NCBI RefSeq assembly: GCF_000974985.2
Contig: NZ_LAVA02000056.1
Location: forward strand, 51,750 to 115,749
DNA from: Streptomyces mangrovisoli
GTDB lineage: Bacteria; Actinomycetota; Actinomycetes; Streptomycetales; Streptomycetaceae
DNA: 64,000 nt
Direction: 5' to 3'
Part shown: piece by piece, positions 1 to 8,497 of the stretch
How positions within the stretch are numbered: the first letter of the stretch is position 1
Layout: every line of letters begins with the position of its first letter
Notes under the pieces: model-generated
What the model saw: the letters and a program-made list of their open reading frames with translations, nothing else
What the model was told of the DNA's origin: nothing
The model's database searches: none
Position numbers and translations under genes: made by a program

Positions 1-179
1 CGGTGGTGGACCGCCGTTTCGTGCGCACGGCCCACGCGCGCGGGCTCCAGGTGCACGTGTGGACCGTCAACGAACCCGAGCGGATGCACCGGCTCCTGGA
101 TCTCGGGGTGGATGGCATCATGACCGATCACATCGACACGTTGCGCAAGGTCATGGAAGACCGGGGCGTCTGGGCCTGA
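1..179 (+). CDS. Glycerophosphodiester phosphodiesterase, C-terminal fragment
   Basis: Only the last 58 codons lie in the window, in the frame that starts at base 3 and ends at a TGA at 177-179. The peptide contains VHVWTVNEPERMHRLLDLGV followed by DGIMTDHID. This is the usual C-terminal strand-helix-strand of GDPD TIM barrels (V-x-V-W-T-V-N, then G-V-D-G-I-x-T-D). The family hydrolyses glycerophosphodiesters to an alcohol and glycerol 3-phosphate. Catalytic residues lie upstream of the window. The MFS gene follows 64 bp later on the same strand. Confidence 0.85.
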   Translation, partial: VVDRRFVRTAHARGLQVHVWTVNEPERMHRLLDLGVDGIMTDHIDTLRKVMEDRGVWA

Positions 180-243
180 GCCCCGGGCGTCCGCCACCCG
201 GACGCCTTCGCACAGCACCACCGGCGGGGAAGCGAGGGCACGG

Positions 244-1593
244 GTGGACATCGGCACCGTGCGGACCGACGCGGTCGACGAGACCGCGCAGCGGCGCCGC
301 GAACAGCGCGGCTGGTACTTCTACGACTGGGCCTGCTCCGTCTATTCGACGAGCGTGCTCACCGTGTTCCTGGGCCCCTATCTGACGGCGGTGGCCAAGC
401 ACGCGGCGGACGCGGACGGGTATGTGCACCCGCTGGGCGTCCCGCTGCGGGCGGGCTCCTTCTTCGCGTACTGCGTCTCCGCCTCCGTGATCCTGTCGAT
501 CGTGGCGATGCCGCTGGTGGGCGCCGCGGCCGACCGCAGCGGCCGGAAGAAGCCGCTGCTCGCGGCGGCGGCCTATCTCGGTGCCGCCGCGACGGCGGGA
601 CTGTTCTTCCTGAACGGCGACCGCTATCTGCTGGGCGGACTGCTGCTGATCGTCGCCAACGCCTCGCTGGCCGTGTCGATGGTCCTGTACAACTCCTACC
701 TGCCGCAGATCGCCCCACCCGAGGAGCGCGACGCGGTGTCGTCGCGGGGCTGGGCCTTCGGCTACGCGGCCGGGTCGCTGGTACTGATCGGGAACCTGGT
801 CCTGTTCACGGCGCACGACTCGTTCGGCCTGTCGGAGGGGATGGCGGTGCGCATCTGCCTCGCCTCGGCGGGCCTGTGGTGGGGCGCCTTCACCCTGATC
901 CCGCTGAAGCGGCTGCGCGACCGCCGTGCCGTCGCGGCCGCCGGACCCGCGGTGCACGGCTGGCGGCAGCTCGCGGCCACGGTCCGGGACATGCGCGGCA
1001 AGCCGCTCACCCTGTCCTTTCTGCTCGCCTACCTGATCTACAACGACGGCATCCAGACGGTGATCTCCCAGGCCTCCGTCTACGGCTCCGAGGAGCTGGG
1101 TCTGAGCCAGTCGACCCTGATCACGGCCGTGCTGATGGTGCAGGTGCTGGCGGTGGCCGGCGCCCTGGGCATGGGCCGGCTGGCCCGGACGCACGGCGCC
1201 AAGCGCACGATCCTCGGCTCCCTGGTCGCGTGGACGCTCACGCTGGCCGCCGGGTACTTCCTGCCGGCCGGGGCGCCGCTGTGGTTCTTCGTGCTGGCCG
1301 CGGGCATCGGGCTGGTCCTGGGCGGCAGCCAGGCGCTGTCCCGCTCCCTCTTCTCCCACCTCGTGCCGCCCGGCAAGGAGGCCGAGTACTTCTCCGCGTA
1401 CGAGATGAGCGACCGGGGTATGAGCTGGCTCGGGCCGCTGCTGTTCGGCGTCACCTACCAGCTGACCGGAAGCTACCGGTCGGCGATCATCTCGCTGGTG
1501 GTGTTCTTCGTGATCGGCTTCGCCCTGCTGGCCCGGGTCCCGGTGGCGCGTGCCATCGCCGACGCGGGGAACCCGGTTCCCGAGAAGATTTAG
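244..1593 (+). CDS. MFS transporter, Atg22/UMF1-like
   Basis: This is a 449-aa polytopic membrane protein with a GTG start. Near the N-terminus it has GWYFYDWACSVYSTSVLTVF, a signature of the Atg22-like (vacuole effluxer) branch of the major facilitator superfamily. About twelve hydrophobic segments are visible. The loop DRSGRKK after TM2-3 is the MFS motif A. Eukaryotic Atg22 exports amino acids from the vacuole, but the substrate of bacterial members is not established, so none is assigned. The gene sits between a GDPD gene and rbpA. Confidence 0.85.
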   Translation: MDIGTVRTDAVDETAQRRREQRGWYFYDWACSVYSTSVLTVFLGPYLTAVAKHAADADGYVHPLGVPLRAGSFFAYCVSASVILSIVAMPLVGAAADRSGRKKPLLAAAAYLGAAATAGLFFLNGDRYLLGGLLLIVANASLAVSMVLYNSYLPQIAPPEERDAVSSRGWAFGYAAGSLVLIGNLVLFTAHDSFGLSEGMAVRICLASAGLWWGAFTLIPLKRLRDRRAVAAAGPAVHGWRQLAATVRDMRGKPLTLSFLLAYLIYNDGIQTVISQASVYGSEELGLSQSTLITAVLMVQVLAVAGALGMGRLARTHGAKRTILGSLVAWTLTLAAGYFLPAGAPLWFFVLAAGIGLVLGGSQALSRSLFSHLVPPGKEAEYFSAYEMSDRGMSWLGPLLFGVTYQLTGSYRSAIISLVVFFVIGFALLARVPVARAIADAGNPVPEKI

Positions 1594-1761
1594 CGTCACG
1601 GGCGAAAGGGCGGTAGTGTACGCGTTTGGCCTGCCTGGCGTACCGTTACTGCGCGTCAAAGATGCCGAAACGCTGGGTGACATCTGCTAGCAGATGTGAC
1701 AAACCGGGCGCCGGTGGGTAGAACAAGGGGCGGCTACGACGGCGACGCATGACCCTCAACG

Positions 1762-1787
1762 GGAATCTTTACCGCCGACCGGACGTT
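1762..1787 (+). promoter_or_regulatory. SigR-type promoter of rbpA
   Basis: GGAAT (1762-1766) and GTT (1785-1787) are separated by 18 bp, which matches the GGAAT-N18-GTT consensus of the thiol-oxidative-stress sigma factor SigR. The site lies 62 bp before the rbpA ATG. In S. coelicolor rbpA is a known SigR target, so RNA polymerase protection would be induced by disulphide stress here too. The match is seen directly; activity is inferred. Confidence 0.85.
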
Positions 1788-1848
1788 GACCGGATGACGA
1801 CGACAGCGACACCTGTCCTGTGGGCGACAAGCCCGGGAGGCACGATTC

Positions 1849-2223
1849 ATGAGTGAGCGAGCTCTTCGCGGCACGCGCCTCGTGGTGACCAGCTACGAGA
1901 CGGACCGCGGCATCGACCTGGCCCCGCGCCAGGCCGTGGAGTACGCATGCGAGAAGGGGCACCGCTTCGAGATGCCCTTCTCGGTCGAGGCGGAGATTCC
2001 GCCGGAGTGGGAGTGCAAGGTCTGCGGGGCCCCAGCACTCCTGGTGGACGGCGACGGCCCTGAGGAGAAGAAGGCCAAGCCCGCGCGTACGCACTGGGAC
2101 ATGCTGATGGAGCGGCGCACCCGAGAGGAACTCGAAGAGGTCCTCGAGGAGCGTCTCGCCGTACTGCGCTCCGGTGCGATGAACATCGCGGTTCACCCGC
2201 GGGACAGCCGCAAGTCGGCCTGA
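1849..2223 (+). CDS. rbpA: RNA polymerase-binding protein RbpA
   Basis: This 124-aa protein is the actinobacterial RNA polymerase activator that binds group I and II sigma factors and stabilises the open complex. The zinc-binding core residues are visible: C34, H38, C56 and C59 (CEKGH, then WECKVCG). The C-terminal part holds the basic linker and sigma-interaction helix (THWDMLMERRTREELEEVLE, about residues 80-99). The ATG is preceded by GGGAGG at 1835-1840 with 8-nt spacing. A SigR-type promoter lies upstream and a strong terminator downstream, so it is probably monocistronic. Confidence 0.97.
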   Translation: MSERALRGTRLVVTSYETDRGIDLAPRQAVEYACEKGHRFEMPFSVEAEIPPEWECKVCGAPALLVDGDGPEEKKAKPARTHWDMLMERRTREELEEVLEERLAVLRSGAMNIAVHPRDSRKSA

Positions 2224-2272
2224 CCCTCGGGGACCGCGTGGCCGGACCAAGGCCGTGCGGCAAACAACGCGT

Positions 2273-2319
2273 CTGCGGGCGCCGAAGGTGGTCTCACCTT
2301 CGGCGCCCGCAGCGTTTTT
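2273..2319 (+). terminator. Rho-independent terminator of rbpA
   Basis: A perfect 18-bp stem (2273-2290 with 2295-2312) and a 4-nt loop are followed by CG and five T residues (2315-2319). It is the strongest intrinsic terminator shape in the window and lies 50 bp after the rbpA stop. Confidence 0.9.
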
Positions 2320-2367
2320 CGCGTTCAGGTGGTCTCGCCTTCGGCGCCCGCAGCGTTTTTCGCGTTC
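2286..2367. repeat. 41-bp tandem duplication covering the terminator 3' arm
   Basis: Bases 2286-2326 are repeated immediately at 2327-2367 with one mismatch (CACCTT versus CGCCTT). The copy carries the loop, the 3' stem arm and the T-tract but not the 5' arm, so the second copy cannot form the same hairpin unless it competes for the single 5' arm. Confidence 0.9.
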
Positions 2368-2417
2368 GGTGACCCGCGGCGCCTCGCGCGCGAGCGGGTC
2401 AGCGGGTCAGCGGGGGG

Positions 2418-2978
2418 TCAGCGGTTCAGCGGGGGGCGGGGCCCCTCGTCGCGGGGGTCGGCGGGCTCGTTGCGGATGACCTCGCCCTGGACGACCTTGC
2501 CGTCGGGCTGGTGCATGCGGGCCTGCTGGAAGGCGTCGCCGAGGCTGCCGGGGGGCGCCGTGCGCAGCGTGCGGTCCAGCGTGCGCTCACCGAGCCGGCC
2601 CACCACCTTCTGCACCGGCGGGATCAGCAGGAGCAGGCCCACCGCGTCCGAGATCAGGCCGGGGATCATCAGCAGCAGACCGCCGAGCATCATCAGGCCG
2701 TTGCCGCCGCTGCTCGACGGGGTGCCGCCGCGCTGGAGCGCCTCGTTGAGGTTGCGGAAGGCGCGCCGCCCGGCCCGCTTGATCACCACGGAGCCGAGCA
2801 CGAAACCGGCGACCAGCAGCAGGAACACCACGAACCCGCTGGTGGCCCCCGCCACGAGGATCAGCAGCCAGATCTCCAGCACCAGCCACACGGCGACGCC
2901 CAGCGGCAGGAACGTGCGCAGCCGGGAGCGCCGGGGCCGGGCGGTGGGATTCGAGGAGGTCGGAACGCCAGTCGTCAT
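2418..2978 (-). CDS. fxsA: FxsA family membrane protein
   Basis: This 186-aa protein has four hydrophobic segments within about residues 25-125. It carries the FxsA features LVLEIWLLILVAGATSGFVV and GLLLMIPGLISDAVGLLLLI with the conserved MIPG-x-ISD-x-x-G loop. E. coli FxsA is an inner-membrane protein known for easing exclusion of phage T7 by the F plasmid; its normal role is unclear. The cytoplasmic tail after residue 130 is charged and poorly conserved. It converges on rbpA and is probably transcribed alone. Confidence 0.9.
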   Translation of the reverse strand: MTTGVPTSSNPTARPRRSRLRTFLPLGVAVWLVLEIWLLILVAGATSGFVVFLLLVAGFVLGSVVIKRAGRRAFRNLNEALQRGGTPSSSGGNGLMMLGGLLLMIPGLISDAVGLLLLIPPVQKVVGRLGERTLDRTLRTAPPGSLGDAFQQARMHQPDGKVVQGEVIRNEPADPRDEGPRPPLNR

Positions 2979-3140
2979 GCTTCCAGTGTGCCTGGGCCCG
3001 GCTCAGTGCGGGATAAGCGGACGATCAGCCCCGCCTGTGGGTGCCGCCGGCCGGGCGGCACTCCCAGGGACGGCGGCGCGGTGCGCGTGCCGGGGACCGG
3101 GCAGCGCCCGGCAGGAACCGGGCAGCGCCCGCCGGAGCCT

Positions 3141-3935
3141 CTACTTCCGCGGCGGACGGCTGGTGAGCTTGCCGACCCGCTCGCCCACGCCCCAGGTCGT
3201 CACCCGCCAGAGCGCCTCGACCAGGATGTCGCGGCTCATCTTGGAGTCGCCGAACTCGCGCTCGACGAAGGTGATGGGCACCTCGACGACGTGGTAGCCG
3301 GCCTTGACCGCGCGGCGCGCGAGGTCGACCTGGAAGCAGTAGCCCTGCGAGGCGACCTCGTCGAGGCCGAGGCCCTCCAGGGTCTCGCGGCGGAAGGCGC
3401 GGTAGCCGCCCGTGATGTCGCGCAGCGGCAGGTCCAGGGCGAGACGGGAGTAGAGGCTGCCGCCGCGGGAGATGAACTCGCGGGACTTGGGCCAGTTCAC
3501 CACCCGGCCGCCGGTCACCCAGCGCGAGCCGAGCACGAGGTCGGCGTTCTTGAGGGCGGTCAGCAGCCGGGGCAGTTCCTCGGGCTGGTGGGAGCCGTCG
3601 GCGTCCATCTCGACCAGCACGCCGTAGCCGTTGTCCAGGCCCCAGCGGAAGCCCGCGAGATAGGCGGCGCCGAGGCCCTCCTTGCCCTTGCGGTGCAGCA
3701 CCTGGACGTGGTCGTCCTCGGCGGCCAGCTCGTCGGCGAGCTTGCCGGTGCCGTCGGGGCTGTTGTCGTCGGCCACGAGAACGTGCACCTCGGGGACCGC
3801 CCTCCGCACGCGGCCGACGATGGCCTTGATGTTCTCCGCCTCGTTGTAGGTCGGAATGATCACCAAGGCGGTGCCGAGCGGGCCGAACCGCCTCGCCCGG
3901 ACCTGTGCCGCGGGAGTCCCGTCGCCGTCAGTCAC
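3141..3935 (-). CDS. ppm: Polyprenol monophosphomannose synthase
   Basis: This 264-aa GT-A fold glycosyltransferase (GT2) transfers mannose from GDP-mannose to polyprenyl phosphate, supplying the lipid-linked mannose donor for protein O-mannosylation. Visible motifs are VIIPTYNEAENI near residue 25, VADDNSPDGTG near 55 and the metal-binding DXD region MDADGSHQPEE near 110. There is no apolipoprotein N-acyltransferase domain, unlike the fused mycobacterial Ppm1. I chose the GTG at 3935, which has GAAGGGG 6 nt upstream and reads VTDGDG; a longer open frame upstream lacks conserved sequence. Confidence 0.93.
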   Translation of the reverse strand: MTDGDGTPAAQVRARRFGPLGTALVIIPTYNEAENIKAIVGRVRRAVPEVHVLVADDNSPDGTGKLADELAAEDDHVQVLHRKGKEGLGAAYLAGFRWGLDNGYGVLVEMDADGSHQPEELPRLLTALKNADLVLGSRWVTGGRVVNWPKSREFISRGGSLYSRLALDLPLRDITGGYRAFRRETLEGLGLDEVASQGYCFQVDLARRAVKAGYHVVEVPITFVEREFGDSKMSRDILVEALWRVTTWGVGERVGKLTSRPPRK

Positions 3936-4516
3936 TGCTGCCCCTTCATGTCCGTACGCAGACATCCACCATAGTGGCCACGGCCTGCGGTGACGTGACA
4001 GGACGTTCGTACCGTGGTGTCGATTGGGCAAGAACGGGGTAAGTGCGCAGGTTCGGTCCTTGCGGTTGCCGTGGGTTCGGTCCTTGCGGTTGCCGCGGGT
4101 TCGGTCTCGACGCACCTGCGGATGGGGGCCCGGCGCCCTTCGGGCCGACCTGGGACCCGCTGGCTGCGGATCGACCGAAAGCCGTTGTCTACTGAGCGGC
4201 CGGGCCCCACCCGGGTCGCACCTTGCCGACGCGGGAACGTTCCCTCGCCGCGTGGCGCGGGCGCTGAGCCTGGCTCCCAGCGGCGGTGCCCCGAATGGCA
4301 CACCGCCCCTGACCCAGCGGCGCCGCGACGAGTGCGCGGACGTTCTCCGGTCGGGCGTCCGGTGGTGGACTCGCCGAACCTACCCGCCCGCTGCCGTCGG
4401 CTGTCAACAGCTGCTTGACCTGCGCGGTTTCCGGCAAACCCCTGGTCAGGACCAAGGACACGCAGGTCGCACCGCGACCGGAAGGGGGCCGATCGCCCCC
4501 ACCCGGACCCGCTAGA
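3936..4516. other. 581-bp gene-free region with a short tandem repeat
   Basis: This region separates ppm from the downstream end of the amidohydrolase gene. Open frames cross it on both strands, but none has a recognisable product or a convincing ribosome binding site. It contains the 24-bp tandem repeat at 4051-4106 and presumably the ppm promoter. Confidence 0.5.
4051..4106. repeat. 24-bp tandem repeat, about 2.3 copies
   Basis: The unit GTTCGGTCCTTGCGGTTGCC plus four bases occurs at 4051-4074 and 4075-4098 with one difference, followed by a partial third copy at 4099-4106. It lies 116-171 bp upstream of the ppm start. Confidence 0.85.
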
Positions 4517-6148
4517 TCACTCGCCCGGCCGTACGAAGACCGTCTCTCCCGCCACGACGGTGCGCAGGCAGACCGGCAGGTCGCGGCCCGGGGTGAGGTC
4601 GGGCAGGCCGGGGGTCCCGGAGCGGGGGTCGGTGGACCAGCGGGCGACCCGGTCGTCGGGGGCCTGCACGACGAGCTCGTCGGTGCGCCAGACGGCGTAG
4701 TCCGCGGGCGCGCCCGGCACCAGGACGCCCGCGTCGTCCCGTCCGACGGCCCGCCAGCCGCCCCGGGTGTGGGCGGTGAAGGCGGCGCGCACGGAGACCC
4801 GGTGCTCGGGCGTGCGGTGGAACGCGGCGGCCCGGACGGTGCCCCAGGGGTCGAGCGGGGTGACCGGGCTGTCGGAGCCGAAGGCCAGCGGGACACCGGC
4901 CCGCAGCAGGCTCGCGAAGGGGTTCAGGGTGCGGGCCCGGTCCGCGCCCAGGCGGCTCGCGTACATGCCGTCCTCACCGCCCCACAGCGCGTCGAAGGCG
5001 GGCTGCACGGAAGCGGTGAGGCCGAGCTCGGCGAAGGCCGCGACGGTCTCGGGGGTCATCATCTCGGCGTGTTCGACGCGGTGCCGGGCGGCGCGGACCC
5101 GGGCAAGGCCGACCTTCTCGGCGGCGGCCCGCACGCCGTCCACGACGGCGGTCACGGCCGCGTCGCCGATGGCGTGGAAGCCCGCCTGGAGGCCGGCCTC
5201 GGTGCAGGCGGTGACATGCGCGGCCACCGCGTCCGCGTCGAGGTAGGCGGTGCCGGTGTGGGCGGCGTCGGTGTACGGCTGGTGCAGGCAGGCGGTGTGC
5301 GAGCCGAGCGCCCCGTCGACGAACAGGTCGCCCGCGGCGCCGACCGCGCCGAGTTCGCGCGCCTTGTCGACGTCGCGCTCGGCCCAGTAGCCGACGACCC
5401 GGGGACCGCGCTCCTCGGCGGCGAGCCGGAGCAGCCCGGTGAAGTCGTCCTCGGAGGAGATCTCCGGCCCGCCGCACTCGTGGACGGTGCCGATGCCGAG
5501 GGCGGCGGCGCGGTCGAGGGCGGCGCGCTGGGCCGCGGCGCGCTGGGCGGGCGTCACGGCCGCGAACGCGGCGCCGCGCACGGCGTGGTGGGCGTCGGCG
5601 GTGAGCGGACCGCCGTCCGGGGTGCCGGCAAGGCCGGGGGCGAGGGCCAGCAGCGCGGTGGTGACGACGGCGGAGTGCACGTCGATCCGGGAGAGGTACA
5701 GGGGGCGCCCGCCGGCCGCCTCGTCCAGCTCGGCGCGGGTCGGCGGGCGGCCGCCGGGCCAGCGGGCGGCGTCCCAGCCGTGGCCGAGCAGGACGCGGTC
5801 GTCCGGGCGGGCGGCGGCGAACTCCCGCACCCGGGCCAGGGCCGCGTCCAGGGAGGGCGCGTCGGACAGGTCGAGTCCGGTGAGCGCGAGCCCGGTGGAC
5901 GTCGTGTGCACGTGCGCGTCCGTGAACGCCGGGGTGACGAGGGCTCCGTCGAGGTCGATCACCTCGTCGACGCCGTCGGCGAAGGCGTCCGCGGCGCCCT
6001 CGGAGCCCACCCAGGCGACCTGGCCGCGCTCGACGACCATGGCGGTGGCGAAGGGGTCGGCGGGGCTGTGCACCTCGCCCCGGCGCAGCAGGACGGTCTT
6101 CGGCTCGGCTCGGCGCGCGGCGGCGGGCTCGGGGTTGCGCTCACTCAT
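4517..6148 (-). CDS. Amidohydrolase family protein (YtcJ-like)
   Basis: This 543-aa metal-dependent hydrolase belongs to the amidohydrolase superfamily. Motifs follow the YtcJ-like order: FTDAHVHTTS near residue 78 (metal-binding HxH), HAIGDAA near 330, HRVEHAEMM near 357 and FGSDSPVTPLDPW near 430. The family cleaves C-N bonds of small cyclic or N-acyl substrates; the substrate here is unknown. The start could be the ATG at 6148 or the GTG two codons earlier. An Lrp-type regulator lies 81 bp upstream on the same strand and may control it. Confidence 0.85.
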   Translation of the reverse strand: MSERNPEPAAARRAEPKTVLLRRGEVHSPADPFATAMVVERGQVAWVGSEGAADAFADGVDEVIDLDGALVTPAFTDAHVHTTSTGLALTGLDLSDAPSLDAALARVREFAAARPDDRVLLGHGWDAARWPGGRPPTRAELDEAAGGRPLYLSRIDVHSAVVTTALLALAPGLAGTPDGGPLTADAHHAVRGAAFAAVTPAQRAAAQRAALDRAAALGIGTVHECGGPEISSEDDFTGLLRLAAEERGPRVVGYWAERDVDKARELGAVGAAGDLFVDGALGSHTACLHQPYTDAAHTGTAYLDADAVAAHVTACTEAGLQAGFHAIGDAAVTAVVDGVRAAAEKVGLARVRAARHRVEHAEMMTPETVAAFAELGLTASVQPAFDALWGGEDGMYASRLGADRARTLNPFASLLRAGVPLAFGSDSPVTPLDPWGTVRAAAFHRTPEHRVSVRAAFTAHTRGGWRAVGRDDAGVLVPGAPADYAVWRTDELVVQAPDDRVARWSTDPRSGTPGLPDLTPGRDLPVCLRTVVAGETVFVRPGE

Positions 6149-6229
6149 GCCCACCAGTCTCCCGCCTCGCCCGCCCGGCCCGGCACACGGGTCACGACCG
6201 CGGCGGCCGGCGCCCCGGGGGGCCGGGCC

Positions 6230-6670
6230 TCAGACGCGCGGCGGGCGGGCCTCGTACGGCGTCGAGAGCACGACCGTGGTCCGGGTCGAGACGCCCGCGA
6301 GCGTACGCAGCCGGGCGAGCAGCTCCTCGAGTTCGTGCGGGGTGGCCACGCGCACCTTGAGGATGTAGTTCTCGTCGCCCGCGACGCTGTGGCACGCCTC
6401 GATCTCGGGGACCCCGGCGAGGCGGTCCGCGATGTCGTCGGGGGCGCTGGGATCGAACGGTTTCACCGAGATGAAGGCGGTCATGGGCAGCCCGACGGCC
6501 TCGGCGTCGACCACCGCCGCGTATCCGCGGATCACGCCGCGCTGTTCCAGCCGGCGCACCCGCTGGTGCACGGCCGACGTGGACAGCCCCGTGGCCTTGC
6601 CCAGGTCTGTGTAGCTCATCCGCCCGTCCTTGACGAGCAGCTGCACGATCTGTCGGTCCAGCTCCTCCAT
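6230..6670 (-). CDS. Lrp/AsnC family transcriptional regulator
   Basis: This 146-aa regulator has the AsnC-type winged HTH at residues 1-60 (MEELDRQIVQLLVKDG, then SYTDLGKATGLSTSAVHQRV). A RAM ligand-binding and dimerisation domain follows (YAAVVDAEAVGLPMTAFISV to the C-terminus, including GDENYILKV). It probably senses an amino acid or derivative. The ATG at 6670 is chosen because the conserved HTH begins there; the ribosome binding site is weak, and an in-frame extension upstream is open. It lies just upstream of the amidohydrolase gene. Confidence 0.9.
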   Translation of the reverse strand: MEELDRQIVQLLVKDGRMSYTDLGKATGLSTSAVHQRVRRLEQRGVIRGYAAVVDAEAVGLPMTAFISVKPFDPSAPDDIADRLAGVPEIEACHSVAGDENYILKVRVATPHELEELLARLRTLAGVSTRTTVVLSTPYEARPPRV

Positions 6671-6927
6671 GGCGCAAGAACCTACAGTGCGCCTGATCTC
6701 CACGGATACAGAAGCGGCCCAGGTCATACCCGGTTCGTGATGTTCCCGTGTCCGACGGGGGCGGCCGGGCGCCCGCACGGGGCATCTGCGAGGGGCATGT
6801 GACGAAGGACACAGTGGCCGAACGGGCCGCGCGATGTTCTCGTGATTACCGCCGAGACCGGGCGGGAAGTGCTTGCTGTGGTCGAGGCCGCAGCGCCTTC
6901 ACGGCCCAGCCCGAGGGGGAGAATCCC

Positions 6928-7365
6928 ATGCAGAGTCTTAAGCGCCCTGGTCGTTCCACGGCCAAGCGGCACCAGTCGGTCGTCGAGCCCGAGCCGGAGG
7001 GCGTCGAACCCGACGCCTTCGACGCCGAAGAGGCCGACGCCTACGACACGTTCGAGATGTACCGGGTCATCTGCCCGGACTGCGCGCAGCCCATCGCGCT
7101 CCTGGCGGACGAGGACGTCCTGCCGGAGCACGCGCTGTGCGCCTCGCCGTGGAACCCGTTCGGGCTGACGGTCTGTGCCGGTACCGGCCGCGCGGCCACC
7201 GAGGCCCGCCCCGCGGACGAGTCCGTCGAGCCCCAGGAGCAGGACACCGCCCTGCTGTTGACGCTCCCTCAGGGGCTCGACTGGCGGACCCAGCCCTTCT
7301 CGCACGTCGGCGGCCCGGGCTCGCGCCCGATGCGCGTGCCGGTGATGCGGCGCGAGGCCGCCTGA
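6928..7365 (+). CDS. Hypothetical protein with CPDC zinc-ribbon-like motif
   Basis: A 145-aa soluble acidic protein of no recognised family. It contains VICPDCAQPIALLADEDVLPEH followed by two further cysteines (ALCAS and TVCAG), which could form a small zinc site. The C-terminus is Gly/Pro/Arg-rich. The ATG at 6928 is supported by a strong GAGGGGGAGA 5 nt upstream; an upstream in-frame start is possible but lacks such a site. It is transcribed away from the neighbouring Lrp gene. Confidence 0.75.
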   Translation: MQSLKRPGRSTAKRHQSVVEPEPEGVEPDAFDAEEADAYDTFEMYRVICPDCAQPIALLADEDVLPEHALCASPWNPFGLTVCAGTGRAATEARPADESVEPQEQDTALLLTLPQGLDWRTQPFSHVGGPGSRPMRVPVMRREAA

Positions 7366-7391
7366 GCCCCGACGTACGGCTCCGGTAGCCC

Positions 7392-8486
7392 TCAACTCCA
7401 GTAGCTGCCCTGCACCATGGCGCGCAGCGTGCCGTGGTGCAGGATCAGCGTGTCCGGATCCGCCGGGACGGCGATCTCCCCGAAGTGCACCTGACGGTAG
7501 GCGATCCGCAGCATCACGATCGCGTGCCGCAGGGCGGCGTAGAGGGTGTGGAACTCCATGTCGCGGGGGCGGTGCCCGGTGAGCCGGGCGTAGCGCTCCT
7601 CGACCCGGTCCCGGCGCAGCAGCTCCGGCAGTCCTGCCTGCCCGAACGCGGCCGTGAGGTCCTGGAAGAAGCGGTGCAGGTAGATCGTCCAGCCCAGGTC
7701 CACCTCGCGCGGGGCCGGTGCGGCCATCTCCCAGTCCAGCACGGCGACCGGGTCGAACCCGTCGTAGACGATGTTGCCGATGCGCGCGTCGCCCCAACTG
7801 AGCACCGTCCGGCCGGATTCGGCGGGCCACAGGTGCTCCAGCCGCGCGAACGCGTCCTCGATCAGGGGTGATCGGGCGACACCGTCGACGACCCAGGCGT
7901 AGTAGGCGCGCTGGGACTCGACATGCCGGCGCAGCGCGTCCCCTTCGCCCGGCAGGGCGAGGAACTCCAGCTCGTCGAGCGGCACCTGGTCGTGCAGCCG
8001 GGCGAGGACGCCGACCGACGCGGCCTCCAGATGCGCGCGCTGCGCGTCGCTCGCCGCGTGCAGCCAGTTGCCCTCGTAGGTGTACGGCATGACGTCCGGC
8101 GGCACCCGGCCCTCGACGCGTTCCATGACGAAGAAGGGCGCTCCGAGCGGTTCCGGGTCCTCCTCCAGCCAGAGCACGCGCGGCACCGGCACGTCGGTGC
8201 GGTCCGCGACCAGCCGCATGGTGCGGAACTGGCGGGCCATGTCGTACTCGGGGAAGACGGTGTACGCCGCCGGGTCCGCGGCGAGCCGCAACGCGCAGGC
8301 CCGCAGCGGTGGTTCGGGGTGCTCGATGTCGAAGAGCAGGGTCTCGCTGGAGAGTCCGTTGGCGGCGGGGACGCGGACGTGCGCGGCGCGGGCGCCGGGC
8401 AGCCGGGTGCCGAGCCAGGCGGTCAGCCGGCGGCCGAGGTCCTCGGGGTCACGGGTGGTCGTGCGGGGGCGGGGTGCCGTGGTCAT
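7392..8486 (-). CDS. Phosphotransferase family protein (APH-like)
   Basis: A 364-aa protein kinase-like aminoglycoside phosphotransferase-fold enzyme. Motifs: FFVMERVEGRVPPDVMPY near residue 125 (hinge), LSWGDARIGNIVYDG near 230 (catalytic loop, HGD-type with W in place of H, followed by D-x4-N) and VLDWEMAAPAPREVDLGW near 250 (metal-binding DWE). This subgroup usually accompanies acyl-CoA dehydrogenases or steroid and fatty-acid genes rather than drug resistance. The ATG is preceded by GAGGAGA, which overlaps the stop of the upstream partner gene 11 bp away, implying translational coupling. Confidence 0.85.
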   Translation of the reverse strand: MTTAPRPRTTTRDPEDLGRRLTAWLGTRLPGARAAHVRVPAANGLSSETLLFDIEHPEPPLRACALRLAADPAAYTVFPEYDMARQFRTMRLVADRTDVPVPRVLWLEEDPEPLGAPFFVMERVEGRVPPDVMPYTYEGNWLHAASDAQRAHLEAASVGVLARLHDQVPLDELEFLALPGEGDALRRHVESQRAYYAWVVDGVARSPLIEDAFARLEHLWPAESGRTVLSWGDARIGNIVYDGFDPVAVLDWEMAAPAPREVDLGWTIYLHRFFQDLTAAFGQAGLPELLRRDRVEERYARLTGHRPRDMEFHTLYAALRHAIVMLRIAYRQVHFGEIAVPADPDTLILHHGTLRAMVQGSYWS

Positions 8487-8497
8487 GGCCGGTCTCC

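Noticed and set aside
4051..4106. Possible CRISPR or attachment site
   Set aside because: Only 2.3 head-to-tail copies, no spacers, no integrase and no tRNA nearby.
4483..4505. Hairpin GGGGG-N-CCCCC near the amidohydrolase 3' end as a terminator
   Set aside because: Only five certain base pairs with a seven-base loop; too weak to call.
7392..8486. Aminoglycoside resistance gene
   Set aside because: The APH-like fold is present, but sequence blocks and the DUF7064 partner match metabolic phosphotransferases, not known resistance enzymes.
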